A DNA stretch of 64,000 nt from Ancylobacter novellus (GCA_003241695.1 QFPN01000014.1:19715-83714), one strand, 5' to 3'; counted from the first letter of the stretch, positions 43,697-54,145 are shown. Notes: generated from the sequence alone by a model not told the origin. Translations and numbers: made by a program.

Positions 43697-44383
43697 TCAG
43701 GCTGTCAGCCGGTAGCCGACGCCCGGCTCCGTCAGCAGTAGCGTGGGGCGGGACGGATCGACCTCGAGCTTCACGCGCAACTGGCGGATGAACACCCGCA
43801 GCGAGGTCTGGTCGCCCTCGTCCAGTCCCCAAGCGGCGCGGAACAGATAGCGATGGGTCAGCACCTTGCCGGCATGAACCACCAGCTCCCGAAAGATTGC
43901 GAATTCCTTGGGACTGAGCTTCACCTCCGCCCCGCCGCGCGTGACGAGATGGCGTGCGAGATCGACCGTCAGTGGGCCGACGACGAACACAGGTTCGGCG
44001 CCGCGGTCGGCGAGCCTGTGCCGGAGTGCGGCGCGCATGCGCGCCATCAGTTCGTCGGTCCCGAAGGGCTTCGTCACATAGTCGTCGGCGCCGAGATCGA
44101 GCGCCGCGACCTTGGCGGCCTCGTCTCCGCGCGCGGAAAGCACGAGGATCGGCACCGGGCTCTGCGCCCGGATCTCACGAATGACGTCGAGCCCGTCCAT
44201 GTCCGGGAGGCCGAGGTCGAGCAAGACGAGTTCCGGCGAGACATGGCGGAGCAGTCGAAGCGCTTCGGCGGCTGTGTCGGCCTCAAGCGCCTTGTAGTCG
44301 TTGACCGAAAGCGTCGTCCTGAGGAAGCGCCTGATGGGCGCCTCGTCGTCCACGATCAGTACGGTGATCGGCGAGGAGGCCAT
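43697..44383 (-). CDS. kdpE: KdpE response regulator
   Basis: This 228-residue OmpR-family regulator has a receiver domain (about 5-118; ITVLIVDDEAPIRRFLRTTL, phosphoacceptor Asp in LVLLDLGLPDMDGLDVIREI, Lys in DDYVTKPFGTDEL) and a winged-helix domain (about 130-226; LSPKEFAIFRELVVHAGKVL, VFIRQLRVKLEVDP, LLLTEPGVGYRL). It activates kdpFABC when phosphorylated by KdpD under potassium limitation. Its ATG overlaps the kdpD stop by one base, and it is the last gene of the operon. Confidence 0.95.
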   Translation of the reverse strand: MASSPITVLIVDDEAPIRRFLRTTLSVNDYKALEADTAAEALRLLRHVSPELVLLDLGLPDMDGLDVIREIRAQSPVPILVLSARGDEAAKVAALDLGADDYVTKPFGTDELMARMRAALRHRLADRGAEPVFVVGPLTVDLARHLVTRGGAEVKLSPKEFAIFRELVVHAGKVLTHRYLFRAAWGLDEGDQTSLRVFIRQLRVKLEVDPSRPTLLLTEPGVGYRLTA

Positions 44384-47064
44384 CAGGGCGCGTTCCCGTC
44401 CTTGTCGGCCGCCGGAAGCCGTAGCGTGAACCGGGCCCCCCGCCTGGACGGCGCGGGCTCCGCGATGGCGGACCCGCCGAGCGCCTCGACGAAGCCTCGC
44501 GCTATCGCAAGGCCGAGCCCTGCTCCCGGCGTCTTACGATCACCGCCCGCGGAGCGGTAGAAACGATCGAAGACGTGCGGCAGATCCTGGGGCGTGATCC
44601 CCGGACCGTCGTCCGTCACGCTCAGCACGATTTCGCCGCCTTCGCGCGCGCCGCGGATCTCGATGCGCGTGGTCTCGGGCGTGTGCTTGCCGGCGTTCTC
44701 CAGCACGTTGGTAACGGCGTGCTCGAACAGCACCGGGTCGCCGAGCGCAACTAGCGGTTCTTCGGGAAAGTCCAGAACGACGGCGCGTGACCCAAGCGCG
44801 CCCGCCGCGCGGCGGAGCGCGACGCCCGCGATGTCCTCGACGTCGAGCGGCTCCCGCTTGGCCGCGACGCCGCCGGCGTCGAGCCGCACGACGTCGAGGA
44901 GGTTCGCCACGAACCGGGTCAAGCGCTCGGTCTCGCCCTGCGCGCTCGCCAGCATTTCGTCGCGGGTCGGCTCGTCGTAGCGCGTCCCGAAGCTCCGCAG
45001 GCTCGTGATCACCCCCATGATGGTGGCGAGCGGCGTCTTGAGGTCGTGGCTGACTGAGGTCAGAAGCGCGCCGCGGAGCCGCTCAGTCTCAGCCTCAAGA
45101 CGCGCCTCGTCGACGTCGACGCCGAGGCGCACCCGTTCGAGCGCCACCGAGGTCTGGTCCGCAAGTGCGTCGAGCAGGCGGCGCTCGATCGGTGTCAGTA
45201 TCGGGCCGTCGGCGCGGCGAGCTACGCCGACGACGCCGAGCCGGCCACGACTCGTCTTGAGCGGAAGGAATAGTCGGGTCGCCCCGGGCAGCGTGGGCGC
45301 GCCGCGCCCGGTCGGTTCGTCGTGCTCATAGGCCCAGGTGGCGGCGGCGAGTTCCGCCCTGTCGAGTTCGTCCTCGGGCGGATAGGCGCCGCCGATCGCG
45401 AGCCCCTCGGACTGGGCGGTCAGCAGCACGACGTCGGCCTTCAGCATCAGGGCCACCTGATGGGCCGCCGCCCACAGCAAGTCGTCCTCGGTTCCGACCG
45501 CGGCGAGCTTTCGCGAGAAGGCGTAGAGCTCGGCCGTCACGCGCGCCTGGCTCCTCGCCGCGTTCGTCTGCGCGCGCGCGCGCGCCGCGACCGAACTCGC
45601 CAGCAGCGCGGTCAGCGAGAAGAACACCAGCGCGACCACGTTTTCGGGATCGTCGATGGTCAGCGAATAGCGCGGTTCGAGGAACAGGAAGTTGTAGGCC
45701 ACCGCCGACATGATCGAGGCAGCGAGCGACGGCAGGATGCCGAAGCGGACCGCGACGAGCAGCACGGGCGGCACGAAAATCAGGGAGATGTTGGGCAGGT
45801 CGATTGTCAAATCGATCGCGAGGCCCACGCCGCCAGCAAGCGCCACGCCCGCTGCTGCGAGTCCATAGGCCGCGCCGCCTGGACCGCGTTCCGCCGCGCG
45901 CGTCTCGACCGTCTTCGGCGGCGCCGTCTCGCCGTCGCCGGAGACGACCTGCACGGCGATCGGCCCCGCTCGGTCGATCAGGTCGGCGACCACCGAGCCG
46001 CGCGTCAGCGCGAACCAGAACGAGCGTCGGGTCTTGCCAACCAGGATGGTGGTGACGTTGCGGCTGCGGGCGAAATGGAGGAGTTCGTCCGCGACGTCGC
46101 GGCCGCCGGGCAGCAATAGCCCCTCCGCGCCGAGCGCCTCGGCGAGTCGCAACGTGTCGGCGATTCGGTCGCGCTCGAGCTCCGACAGACGCGCGTGGCG
46201 CGGCGTCTCAACAGCGACGCAGTGCCAGGGCGCGCGGGCGCGGTCGGCGAGGCGCTTGGCCGCGCGCACCAGCGCCGCTGCTCCCGGTCGCTCGTCGATC
46301 GCGACCAGCACGCGTTCTGCCGCGGGCCAAGGCCCCTCGATCGCGTTCGCGGCCATGTAGCCGCGCATGTCGCTGTCGACCCGTTCGGCGGTGCGGCGGA
46401 GCGCGAGTTCGCGGAGCGCGGTGAGGTTGCCAGGCTGGAAGAAGTGGCGAACCGCGCGCTCGGCCTGCTCGCGCACATAGACCTTGCCGTCCGCGAGGCG
46501 CTTGCGGAGCGCGTCGGGCGTCACGTCGATGACCTCGACCTCGTCGGCGAGGTCGAAGATGCGGTCCGGCACCGTCTCGCGCACGCGGACGCGAGTGATG
46601 CGCGCCACGACGTCGTTAAGGCTTTCGAGGTGCTGGACGTTCAACGTCGTGAAGACGTCGATCCCGGCGGCGATTAGCTCCTCTACGTCCTGGTGGCGCT
46701 TCGGGTGGCGCGAGCCCGGTGCGTTGGTGTGGGCGAGTTCGTCGACCAGCACGAGGCGGGGCGCACGGGCCAGCACCGCGTCGACGTCCATTTCGGCGAG
46801 CGTGCGGCCGCGATAGGCGACGTCGCGCCTCGGAACGATCTCGAGCCCGTCGACGAGGGCGTCGGTGTCCGCGCGGCCGTGGGTCTCGACCACGCCGACC
46901 GCGACGTCGACGCCCTCGCGCCTTGCGGCTTGCGCCGCTGAAAGCATCTCGTAGGTCTTGCCGACGCCGGGCGCCGCCCCGAAGAAAATCTTCAGCCGCC
47001 CCCGCGCCTCGCGCCCGGCGAGGCTTAGGAAGCTTTCGGGAGATGGGCGGGCGGCGGCGACCAT
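44383..47064 (-). CDS. kdpD: KdpD sensor histidine kinase
   Basis: This 893-residue protein has all KdpD parts: N-terminal KdpD domain with Walker A RLKIFFGAAPGVGKTYEML (about 25-43) and LVDELAHTNAPGSRH, a universal-stress domain (about 250-370), four membrane segments (about 395-490), a GAF-like region, and a histidine kinase with the phosphoacceptor in LTSVSHDLKTPLATIMGVIT and N/G boxes VTNVLENAGKHTPE and DDGPGITPQDLPHVFDRFYR. It senses low potassium or osmotic stress at the inner membrane. It lies 35 bases after kdpC in the operon. Confidence 0.95.
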   Translation of the reverse strand: MVAAARPSPESFLSLAGREARGRLKIFFGAAPGVGKTYEMLSAAQAARREGVDVAVGVVETHGRADTDALVDGLEIVPRRDVAYRGRTLAEMDVDAVLARAPRLVLVDELAHTNAPGSRHPKRHQDVEELIAAGIDVFTTLNVQHLESLNDVVARITRVRVRETVPDRIFDLADEVEVIDVTPDALRKRLADGKVYVREQAERAVRHFFQPGNLTALRELALRRTAERVDSDMRGYMAANAIEGPWPAAERVLVAIDERPGAAALVRAAKRLADRARAPWHCVAVETPRHARLSELERDRIADTLRLAEALGAEGLLLPGGRDVADELLHFARSRNVTTILVGKTRRSFWFALTRGSVVADLIDRAGPIAVQVVSGDGETAPPKTVETRAAERGPGGAAYGLAAAGVALAGGVGLAIDLTIDLPNISLIFVPPVLLVAVRFGILPSLAASIMSAVAYNFLFLEPRYSLTIDDPENVVALVFFSLTALLASSVAARARAQTNAARSQARVTAELYAFSRKLAAVGTEDDLLWAAAHQVALMLKADVVLLTAQSEGLAIGGAYPPEDELDRAELAAATWAYEHDEPTGRGAPTLPGATRLFLPLKTSRGRLGVVGVARRADGPILTPIERRLLDALADQTSVALERVRLGVDVDEARLEAETERLRGALLTSVSHDLKTPLATIMGVITSLRSFGTRYDEPTRDEMLASAQGETERLTRFVANLLDVVRLDAGGVAAKREPLDVEDIAGVALRRAAGALGSRAVVLDFPEEPLVALGDPVLFEHAVTNVLENAGKHTPETTRIEIRGAREGGEIVLSVTDDGPGITPQDLPHVFDRFYRSAGGDRKTPGAGLGLAIARGFVEALGGSAIAEPAPSRRGARFTLRLPAADKDGNAP

Positions 47065-47099
47065 GTCGGCCGTTTATACGCCCCAGCGATGACGCCGCC

Positions 47100-47672
47100 T
47101 CATGGCTTCAGCGCGTCGAGCGTCATGTTGAGCGCGAGCACGTTGACGCGAGGCTCGCCCAGCAGACCGAGCGCCCGAGGCTGGACCGACCGCTGCGCCA
47201 GCGCCCGCACGTCCGCCTCCGGCAGGCCGCGTTCGCGCGCGACCCGCTGGACCTGAGCGAAGGCGGCGGCCGGCGAGATGTCGGGATCGAGGCCGGAGCC
47301 CGACGCGGTCACGAGGTCGGCCTGAACCGGACCCGTCAGGCTATTCTCTGCTCTCGCCTTCTGAACATCGCCGGCGATCCGGTCGGCCAGCGCCTTCGAG
47401 GTGGGGCCGAGATTCGAGCCCGACGAGGCGGAGGCGTCGTAGCCGTTCGCGCCGGCGGCCGACGGCCGGCCATGGAAGTAGCGCGGGCTCGTGAAGGCCT
47501 GGCCGATTAGGCTCGAGCCGACGACTATCCCGTTCCTTTCCACCATCGAGCCGTTGGCGGCCGACGGCGCGACCGTCTGGGCGATTCCGGTAACCGCAAG
47601 CGGATAGGCGACGCCGGTGACGAGCGTGAACAGGATGAGCAGCACGAAGGCGGGGCGGAAATGCGAGAGCAT
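47100..47672 (-). CDS. kdpC: KdpC, potassium-transporting ATPase subunit C
   Basis: From the ATG at 47672 the product has 190 residues: one N-terminal membrane helix ([20 protein letters not shown]) and the periplasmic KdpC domain with [53 protein letters not shown] and [11 protein letters not shown]. It is a catalytic chaperone that stabilises the KdpA-KdpB complex. The longer reading from 47765 is rejected because it would overlap kdpB by 65 bases and add no conserved residues. Confidence 0.95.
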   Translation of the reverse strand: MLSHFRPAFVLLILFTLVTGVAYPLAVTGIAQTVAPSAANGSMVERNGIVVGSSLIGQAFTSPRYFHGRPSAAGANGYDASASSGSNLGPTSKALADRIAGDVQKARAENSLTGPVQADLVTASGSGLDPDISPAAAFAQVQRVARERGLPEADVRALAQRSVQPRALGLLGEPRVNVLALNMTLDALKP

Positions 47673-47700
47673 TGTGGGATGTCCGAAATAGAGAGCCGCG

Positions 47701-49737
47701 TTACGCGAGACCGAGTGCGGAGACGCCCATGTCAATGAGCTTGATGCCGAGGAAGGGCGCGACAAGTCCGCCGAGGCCGTAGACGGCGAGGTTTCGCCGC
47801 AGCAGCGCAGCCGCGCTCGATGGCCGGTAGCCGACGCCCTTCAGGGCGAGCGGCGCAAGCGCGACGATGATCAGCGCGTTGAAGATGATGGCCGAGAGAA
47901 TGGCGCTCTGCGGCGAGGCCAGCCCCATGACGTTCAGCGCGCTCAAGGTCGGATAGAGCGTGACGAATATCGCCGGCAGGATCGCGAAGTACTTTGCGAC
48001 GTCGTTGGCGATCGAGAAGGTCGTGAGCGCGCCGCGCGTCATCAGCAGTTGCTTGCCGATGCCCACGATCTCGATGAGCTTCGTGGGATCGCTGTCGAGA
48101 TCGACCATGTTCCCGGCTTCGCGGGCTGCAACCGTGCCGGTCTGCATAGCGACGCCGACGTCGGCCTGGGCGAGCGCCGGCGCGTCGTTGGTCCCGTCGC
48201 CGCACATCGCCACCAGCTTGCCGCCGGCCTGCTCTTTGCGGATCAGGGCGAGCTTCATCTCGGGCGTGGCTTCGGCGAGGAAGTCGTCGACGCCCGCCTC
48301 CGCCGCGATCGCCGCCGCGGTCATTGGGTTGTCGCCGGTTATCATGACGGTGCGGATTCCCATCGCTCGCAGCTCCGCGAAGCGTTCGCGGATGCCGCCC
48401 TTCACGACGTCCTTCAGATGGACGACGCCGAGAGCCTGGGCGTGGCGCGACACGACGAGCGGCGTTCCGCCGGACTTCGCGACGCGCTCGACGATCTCCG
48501 GCAGCTCCGCCGGAACCGTCCCTCCAAGCGCCCTTACGTGCGCCATGATCGCTTCAGCCGCGCCCTTCCGGATGCGCACGTCGCCGAGGTCGACGCCGCT
48601 CATGCGGGTCTGGGCCGTAAAGGGCACGAAGGTCGCGTTGAGCGGCCCAAGCTCGCGGCCCCGCAGACCGTGCGCCTCCTTGGCGAGGACGACGATCGAT
48701 CGGCCCTCGGGCGTCTCGTCGGAAAAGCTCGCGAGCTGCGCCGTCGCCGCGAGATCCGCGGGCGCGACGCTCGGCAGGGCGATGAACTCGGCCGCCTGGC
48801 GGTTGCCGAGCGTAATGGTGCCGGTCTTATCGAGCAGCAGCACGTCGACGTCGCCCGACGCCTCGACCGCGCGGCCCGACATCGCGAGTACGTTGAAGCG
48901 CACGAGGCGGTTCATGCCCGCGATGCCGATCGCCGACAAAAGGCCGCCGATCGTCGTGGGGATCAGCGTGACGAAAAGGGCCGCTAGCACGATCACCGAG
49001 GCTGAGCCACCAGCATAGGACGCGAAGAACGGAATAGTGGCGACCGCCAGCACGAAGATCAGGCTGAGGCCCGCCAGCAGGATCGTCAGCGCGATCTCGT
49101 TCGGCGTCTTGGCGCGCTCGGCGCCTTCGACGAGCGCGATCATCCGATCAAGGAAGCTCGAACCGCTCGCCGAGGTGATCCGCACCAGGATGCGGTCCGA
49201 CAGCACCTTGGTGCCGCCCGTGACCGCGGACCGGTCGCCGCCCGACTCTCGGATGACGGGCGCGCTTTCGCCGGTGATCGCGCTCTCGTCGACCGTCGCG
49301 ACTCCTTCGACCACCTCGCCGTCGCCGGGAACTAGGTCGCCCGCATCGACCAGAACGTGGTCGCCCACCTTGAGCGACGCGGCCGCCACCTCCTCGACCC
49401 GGTCGCCGTCGCCGAGGAGGCGCTTCGCCATGGTCTCGGACCGGGTGCGCCGGAGCGCGTCCGCCTGCGCTTTTCCGCGCCCTTCGGCGACGGCTTCTGA
49501 GAAGGTCGCGAAATAGACCGTCAGCCACAGCCAGACGGCGATCTGGCCCGAAAAACCGGCGCCGGTTTCGGCCATGAGGTCGCGAATAAACAGGACCGTG
49601 GCGACCAAGGCCACGATCTCGACCGCGAACATGACGGGGTTGCGGACCATCTGGCGCGGTTCGAGCTTGCGTGCGGCCGCGGCGAGCGCCGGGATGATCA
49701 GCGCGGGGTCGACTAGGGAGCGAGGGTGTGCGGACAT
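47701..49737 (-). CDS. kdpB: KdpB, potassium-transporting P-type ATPase subunit
   Basis: This 678-residue P-type ATPase has the phosphorylation motif [14 protein letters not shown] (Asp about residue 303), the actuator loop [20 protein letters not shown], hinge [20 protein letters not shown] and KdpB-specific membrane helices. It couples ATP hydrolysis to potassium import with KdpA. There is no good Shine-Dalgarno before the ATG at 49737, but the small gene at 49713-49910 ends inside the start of kdpB, so translational coupling is likely. Confidence 0.96.
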   Translation of the reverse strand: MSAHPRSLVDPALIIPALAAAARKLEPRQMVRNPVMFAVEIVALVATVLFIRDLMAETGAGFSGQIAVWLWLTVYFATFSEAVAEGRGKAQADALRRTRSETMAKRLLGDGDRVEEVAAASLKVGDHVLVDAGDLVPGDGEVVEGVATVDESAITGESAPVIRESGGDRSAVTGGTKVLSDRILVRITSASGSSFLDRMIALVEGAERAKTPNEIALTILLAGLSLIFVLAVATIPFFASYAGGSASVIVLAALFVTLIPTTIGGLLSAIGIAGMNRLVRFNVLAMSGRAVEASGDVDVLLLDKTGTITLGNRQAAEFIALPSVAPADLAATAQLASFSDETPEGRSIVVLAKEAHGLRGRELGPLNATFVPFTAQTRMSGVDLGDVRIRKGAAEAIMAHVRALGGTVPAELPEIVERVAKSGGTPLVVSRHAQALGVVHLKDVVKGGIRERFAELRAMGIRTVMITGDNPMTAAAIAAEAGVDDFLAEATPEMKLALIRKEQAGGKLVAMCGDGTNDAPALAQADVGVAMQTGTVAAREAGNMVDLDSDPTKLIEIVGIGKQLLMTRGALTTFSIANDVAKYFAILPAIFVTLYPTLSALNVMGLASPQSAILSAIIFNALIIVALAPLALKGVGYRPSSAAALLRRNLAVYGLGGLVAPFLGIKLIDMGVSALGLA

Positions 49738-49910
49738 AGGTCTGACCGGTTGGAACGGGCGTTGGGCGAAGGCGCGAGGAGCGCACGGGCCGCGATCACG
49801 GCGAGGACGATGACGAGGGCTCGCCCGGCCCGTCGGCGCCTCAGCGCTCCGTTGGCTTCGGCATAGCGCTCGCGAAACGGTCGGCGATCCTGGGCCGCGA
49901 ACCTCACCAC
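49713..49910 (-). CDS. small single-helix protein encoded between kdpA and kdpB
   Basis: This 65-residue ORF starts at a GTG seven bases upstream of the end of kdpA (GGGGAGG in front) and ends 25 bases inside kdpB. It has a basic N-terminus ([20 protein letters not shown]) and one hydrophobic segment [16 protein letters not shown], so it could be an inner-membrane microprotein of the Kdp complex. It may instead be only a coupling leader for kdpB. No family was recognised. Confidence 0.45.
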   Translation of the reverse strand: MVRFAAQDRRPFRERYAEANGALRRRRAGRALVIVLAVIAARALLAPSPNARSNRSDLCPHTLAP

Positions 49911-51613
49911 GTCCTCCCCTGCGCCGTCGCGAAGGCGTCGGCGACGGGACCGAGCGTCAGCGCAGGCAGGTAGGTTAGGCCGCCCACAATCAGGATCACG
50001 CCGATCAGCAGCCCGACGAACAGGCCGCCATGCGTCGGGAAGGTGCCGGCCGAGGCCGGGACGGACGGCTTCGCCGCGAGCGATCCGGCGACCGCGAGCA
50101 TCGGCACGATGAGGGCAAAACGGCCGATCATCATCCCTGCGGCGAGCAGCAGATTCCAGAACGGGCTGTTGGCCGTGAGCCCGCCGAAAGCCGAGCCATT
50201 GTTGGCGGCCGCCGAAGTCGTGGCGTAGAGCATCTCCGAGAAGCCATGCGGGCCGCTCTCCTGCAGGCCCGCGAGCCCGAGCGGACTAACTGACGCCGCA
50301 GCAAGCGCGATCAGCGTCGCGGCCGGCGAGCAGAGCAGCGCCAACATGGTGAGCTTGACCTCGCGCGCTTCGACCTTCTTTCCGGCATATTCGGGCGTGC
50401 GGCCCACCATCAGCCCGGCGACGAACACTGCGACGACCGCGAAGAGAAGCACGCCGTAAAGGCCCGCGCCGACTCCGCCGACCACAACCTCGCCCAGCTG
50501 CATGTTGATCATCGGGATGAGCCCGCCGATCGCAGAGAGCGAGTCGTGCATCGCATTAACGGCGCCGCAGGAGGCGGCGGTAGTGACGACCGCGAACAGG
50601 GCCGACAAAGCGACCCCGAAGCGGATCTCCTTGCCTTCCATGTTCCCGCCCGCTGGATCAAGCCCGAGCGCGACGTGGATGGGATTGGCCGAGCCTTCGG
50701 CCCAGTAGACGAGCGCGACACCGGTCAGGAACAGCGCCCCCATAGCGGAGAGGATCGCCCAGCCCTGGCGCTCGTCGCCGAGCATCCGTCCGAACATGTT
50801 AGTGAGCGCCGCCCCGATCGCGAAGATCGAGACCATCTGGACGAGGTTCGCGAGCGCCGAGGGATTCTCGAAAGGATGGGCGGAGTTCGCGTTGAAGAAG
50901 CCGCCGCCGTTCGTGCCGAGCATCTTGATCGCGAGTTGGCTCGCGACCGGCCCGAGCGCGATCGTTTGCTCGGCGCCCTCGAGCGTCTTTGCGGTCGCAT
51001 AGGATGACAGTGCCTGCGGAACGCCCAGCGCCACATAGGCGAGCGAAAGTGCGAGGCAGACGGGCAGCAGAAAATAGAGCGTCGAGCGGGTGAGGTCCGC
51101 CCAGAAGTTGCCAACGCCGCTTGCCGACCGTCGGGCGAAGCCGCGGACGAGCGCCACCGCGACCGCCATGCCTGTCGCGGCGGAAACGAAGTTCTGCACG
51201 GTCAGCGCCCACATCTGAGAGCCGTAGGACAGAGTCGTCTCGCCGCCATAGGACTGCCAATTGGTGTTGGTGACGAACGAGACCGCCGTGTTGAGAGCAA
51301 GATCGGGCGAGAGGCCGGCAAAGCCCTGCGGATTGAGAGGCAGCGCGCCCTGGAGACGCAACAGTCCGTAGACCGAGAGGAAGCCCAGCGCGTTGAACGC
51401 GAGCATCGCCAGCGCATAGCTTGCCCACCCCTGGTCGGCCTCGGGCTTCACGCCCGCGAGCCGATAGAATCCGCGCTCGATTGGCGAAAGGACGGGGTGA
51501 AGAATAGTGCGCTCGCCTGCGTAGAGCCGTGCGAGGAAACCGCCGAGCGGGCGCGTCAGCGCCAACACGAGCGCGCAGAACAGCGCGATCTGCATCCACC
51601 CGTTGAAAGTCAT
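49904..51613 (-). CDS. kdpA: KdpA, potassium-transporting ATPase subunit A
   Basis: This 569-residue channel-like subunit has about ten membrane helices and the four selectivity-filter-like loops of KdpA, including [40 protein letters not shown], and [20 protein letters not shown]. It starts [20 protein letters not shown]. The ATG at 51613 is used; a TTG five codons upstream also opens the frame. It binds and conducts potassium. Its stop overlaps the small gene that precedes kdpB. Confidence 0.96.
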   Translation of the reverse strand: MTFNGWMQIALFCALVLALTRPLGGFLARLYAGERTILHPVLSPIERGFYRLAGVKPEADQGWASYALAMLAFNALGFLSVYGLLRLQGALPLNPQGFAGLSPDLALNTAVSFVTNTNWQSYGGETTLSYGSQMWALTVQNFVSAATGMAVAVALVRGFARRSASGVGNFWADLTRSTLYFLLPVCLALSLAYVALGVPQALSSYATAKTLEGAEQTIALGPVASQLAIKMLGTNGGGFFNANSAHPFENPSALANLVQMVSIFAIGAALTNMFGRMLGDERQGWAILSAMGALFLTGVALVYWAEGSANPIHVALGLDPAGGNMEGKEIRFGVALSALFAVVTTAASCGAVNAMHDSLSAIGGLIPMINMQLGEVVVGGVGAGLYGVLLFAVVAVFVAGLMVGRTPEYAGKKVEAREVKLTMLALLCSPAATLIALAAASVSPLGLAGLQESGPHGFSEMLYATTSAAANNGSAFGGLTANSPFWNLLLAAGMMIGRFALIVPMLAVAGSLAAKPSVPASAGTFPTHGGLFVGLLIGVILIVGGLTYLPALTLGPVADAFATAQGRTW

Positions 51614-51647
51614 TTCGAATGTCCGCAAATGAGATCCACCGGCGGCG

Positions 51648-51755
51648 TCAGAACCGCTCGGGGCGAAGCAGGGCCGCGATGAAGACTACGGCCGTGATGA
51701 CGCTCGCGGTCCCGCCGAGAGCGGCGTCGAGAAGCGGCAGACCAAGCAGCGTCAC
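51648..51755 (-). CDS. kdpF: KdpF, potassium-transporting ATPase small subunit
   Basis: This 35-residue peptide ([20 protein letters not shown] ... LLRPERF) has one membrane helix and the C-terminal LLRPERF typical of KdpF. It starts with a GTG four bases after the 27-aa ORF and ends 34 bases before kdpA. KdpF is a lipid-like stabiliser of the complex. It is too short for automatic gene callers and easily overlooked. Confidence 0.85.
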   Translation of the reverse strand: MTLLGLPLLDAALGGTASVITAVVFIAALLRPERF

Positions 51756-51758
51756 GGC

Positions 51759-51842
51759 TCAGAGCCTCTCGCAGGCAAGCGCATAGGCGCCGAGCGCCGC
51801 GAACGCCGCCAATCCGGCGGCGAGCATCAGAACGTCCGTCAT
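51759..51842 (-). CDS. 27-aa membrane peptide at the head of the kdp operon
   Basis: The ATG at 51842 encodes a 27-residue peptide (MTDVLMLAAGLAAFAALGAY ALACERL in two parts) with one hydrophobic helix and a positively charged end. Similar one-helix peptides appear in front of kdpF in other proteobacteria. It is three bases from the kdpF start, so they are co-translated. Function unknown; a second KdpF-like stabiliser is possible. Confidence 0.55.
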   Translation of the reverse strand: MTDVLMLAAGLAAFAALGAYALACERL

Positions 51843-52231
51843 AGATCCGCGGTCCCTTCGGCGTTGATCGCCGGCTGGACCTTGGTCCGGACGCACGTTG
51901 GGGTTCGACGAGGGTTGAGGCCGCCGGACGTTAAAATCGCGTTGGGACGGGACGGTCGGTTTGTTTCCGGAGCGCCATCTAGACGAAGGGATGTCCGCTT
52001 CGTGCAGGCGAATTTAAGGCTGCTGTTGGCGCATCTTGGCTTATCGGCATCGGTCGCGGCACGACCCTTAGCGGATGTCTAATAGGTCCGCTTGTGGACA
52101 GCTAGCCGATGGCCGCGAGCTAGCCGATGGCCGCGACTGGCGCGTTTGCGATGCGACGCACGAAGACCAATCCTCTTGCTGATCGGCAAGTCGCGTAGCT
52201 CTCCGCTAGAGAGCTGCTCATGGAGAACTTC
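51843..52231. promoter_or_regulatory. kdp operon upstream region
   Basis: This 389-base stretch lies between the end of tetR and the first kdp ORF, both on the minus strand, so it must carry the kdp promoter and any KdpE site. It contains an 18-bp tandem duplication (52100-52135). No convincing KdpE box or gene was found; a 72-codon plus-strand ORF at 51864-52082 looks random. Confidence 0.5.
52100..52135. repeat. 18-bp direct tandem repeat
   Basis: AGCTAGCCGATGGCCGCG occurs twice without a gap (52100-52117 and 52118-52135), perfect copies. It contains the palindrome GCTAGC in each copy. It lies about 95 bases beyond the tetR stop and 260 bases upstream of the kdp ORFs. It may be a regulator-binding repeat or a slippage product. 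Confidence 0.8.
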
Positions 52232-52891
52232 TCATTGGGCTTGGAGGCCGCGAAGTGCGGTCCGAACGCACCACCGTATGTGCTCCGCGCGCATCTCCCT
52301 TTCGGGCCAATCCTCCGTCGAGCCGGGCTGGAACCGCGACGAAGCGAAGATGAGGTCCATGAGCAGGCGCGCGAGCCTGTCGGGATTCTCATCGACGATC
52401 CGCCCCGCCTCGATCTGCTGCTCGAGCCAGCCGGCGAGCCTGCGGCGCGCCGGATCGATGCCGTGCTCGACGATTGCGGCGTGGGACTGCGGAAAGCGCT
52501 CTTGGTCCAGCATCGCGGCCCGCAGGAAGGCTGCGCGGTAGCGATCGCTCGCCTCGTCGATGTCAAGGTTGAAGATGAAGGCGATGGCCTCCTCGAGCGG
52601 CAGCGCGTCGTCGTCCGGCGGCTCGCGCAGCATCTCAACCGAATGCTCGGCGACGACCGCCGCGAACAAGGCGTCGATGCTCTCGAACGCCTCATAGAGC
52701 GAGCGCTTTGACGCCTTGGCGTGGGCCGCCACGGCGTTGGTGGTCAGCGCCGCATAGCCGCCTTCCACGAACAGCTCTCTGGCCGCGGCGATGAAAGCCG
52801 CGCGTCGGTCCGTCTCGCTCACCCTCGGACGACCCGGCGTGCGCCTCGTCTCACCCAGCGATGGCGATTGACAATCGTTCTCGGTCGGCAT
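52232..52891 (-). CDS. TetR/AcrR-family repressor of the RND efflux operon
   Basis: This 219-residue protein has a classic TetR DNA-binding domain (about 25-80; RRAAFIAAARELFVEGGYAA, LTTNAVAAHAKASKRSLYEA) and a C-terminal ligand domain with an AefR-like pattern (ADRYRAAFLR-type, ILDQERFPQSHAAIVEHG). It is divergent from the efflux operon with 41 bases between the starts, the standard AcrR/MexR arrangement, and should repress both directions until an inducer binds. Confidence 0.88.
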   Translation of the reverse strand: MPTENDCQSPSLGETRRTPGRPRVSETDRRAAFIAAARELFVEGGYAALTTNAVAAHAKASKRSLYEAFESIDALFAAVVAEHSVEMLREPPDDDALPLEEAIAFIFNLDIDEASDRYRAAFLRAAMLDQERFPQSHAAIVEHGIDPARRRLAGWLEQQIEAGRIVDENPDRLARLLMDLIFASSRFQPGSTEDWPEREMRAEHIRWCVRTALRGLQAQ

Positions 52892-52921
52892 TATTGGTAC
52901 TCATCTGTTCCGGTACTGGTT

Positions 52922-52933
52922 TGTTTCGAAACA
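52922..52933. promoter_or_regulatory. TGTTTCGAAACA palindrome, candidate TetR operator
   Basis: A perfect 12-bp palindrome spans 52922-52933 and its last base is the A of the adaptor ATG. It lies in the 41-base tetR/efflux intergenic, together with two copies of GGTACT (52896-52901 and 52911-52916). A repressor here would block initiation of the efflux genes. Confidence 0.5.
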
Positions 52934-54141
52934 TGTCTCGATTTTTCAATTCCCGTCAAGCCGTCATGACGTTGGCCGGATCGGTCGCCGCGGTCGCCCT
53001 GACGCTCTTGCTATCCGGGTGCGGCCAGCAGGAGCAGGCGGGCCCTCTGCCTCCCGACGCCGAACGGGCGAAAGTGAGCGTCGTCACGGTCTCGGGGAAG
53101 TCCATTGCGCTGACGGCCGAGCTGCCGGGGCGCGTCGCCGCCTCGCTGGTCTCCGAGGTCCGGCCGCAGATCTCCGGCATCATCCGCGAGCGGATCTTCC
53201 GCGAGGGCAGCGAGGTCAAGGCGGGCGATCCGCTCTACCAGATCGACCCCGCGAGCTATCAGGCGAGCTATGACAGCGCCATCGCGGCGGAGCAGAAGGC
53301 CGAGGCCGCCGTGCCGAGCGCGCAGGCCAAGGTCGAGCGCTACCAGAGCCTCGCGAAGTCGAGCGCCGTGTCGAAGCAAGACCTCGACGACGCCGTCGCC
53401 TCGCTCGCGCAGGCGAAAGCCGACGTCGCGGCCGCCAAGGCCGATGTCGCGACCGCGAAAATCAACCTCGACTACACCACCATCCGCGCGCCGATCTCCG
53501 GCCGCGCCGACGCCTCGTCGCTCACCCCGGGCGCGCTGGTCACGGCGAGCCAGGATACGGCGCTGACCACCATCCGGACGCTCGATCCGGTGAATGTCGA
53601 CGTCATCCAGTCGAGCACGAACCTGCTGCGCTTCCGCGAGGCGATCCGCACCGGGCGGCTCAAGTTCGAGGGCCCGAACGTCGCCGTGAAGCTTTTCCTC
53701 GAGGACGGCTCGACCTACTCCGAGACCGGCAAGCTCGCCTTCGCCGAGGCCAATGTCGACACCACCACCGGCACCTTCACGGTGCGGGCGACCTTCCCGA
53801 ACCCCAACCGCCTTCTCGTGCCGGGCATGTACGCCCGCGCGGTGATCGAGGAGGGGATCGCGCAGAACAGCATTCTCGTCACCCAGCAGGCGGTCGGCCG
53901 CAACACCAAGGGCGAGCCGACAGCCAAGGTCGTGAACGGCGACGGCAAGGTCGAGGAGCGCGTGCTGACGGTCCGCCGCAGCGTCGGCAATTCCTGGCTG
54001 GTCGACGACGGGCTGAAGGCCGGCGACCGGGTGATCGTCGAGGGCGCGCAGAACGTCCGTGCGGGACAGGAGGTGACGGCCGAGCCCGTCACCGTCGACG
54101 ACGCCACCGGCGAAGTCCGCGAAGCCGCGTTGAGGAACTGA
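52933..54141 (+). CDS. RND efflux periplasmic adaptor (AcrA/MexA-like lipoprotein)
   Basis: This 402-residue protein has a lipoprotein signal with lipobox LLSGC (cysteine about residue 27), then barrel-sandwich and hairpin regions: [80 protein letters not shown] and the beta-barrel [20 protein letters not shown]. It bridges the inner-membrane pump and outer-membrane channel. It starts at 52933 over a candidate operator and is followed four bases later by the pump gene. Confidence 0.95.
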   Translation: MSRFFNSRQAVMTLAGSVAAVALTLLLSGCGQQEQAGPLPPDAERAKVSVVTVSGKSIALTAELPGRVAASLVSEVRPQISGIIRERIFREGSEVKAGDPLYQIDPASYQASYDSAIAAEQKAEAAVPSAQAKVERYQSLAKSSAVSKQDLDDAVASLAQAKADVAAAKADVATAKINLDYTTIRAPISGRADASSLTPGALVTASQDTALTTIRTLDPVNVDVIQSSTNLLRFREAIRTGRLKFEGPNVAVKLFLEDGSTYSETGKLAFAEANVDTTTGTFTVRATFPNPNRLLVPGMYARAVIEEGIAQNSILVTQQAVGRNTKGEPTAKVVNGDGKVEERVLTVRRSVGNSWLVDDGLKAGDRVIVEGAQNVRAGQEVTAEPVTVDDATGEVREAALRN

Positions 54142-54145
54142 GGCG

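Noticed and set aside
51864..52082. 72-codon plus-strand ORF upstream of kdp
   Set aside because: No Shine-Dalgarno, random-looking composition, antisense to the expected kdp promoter.
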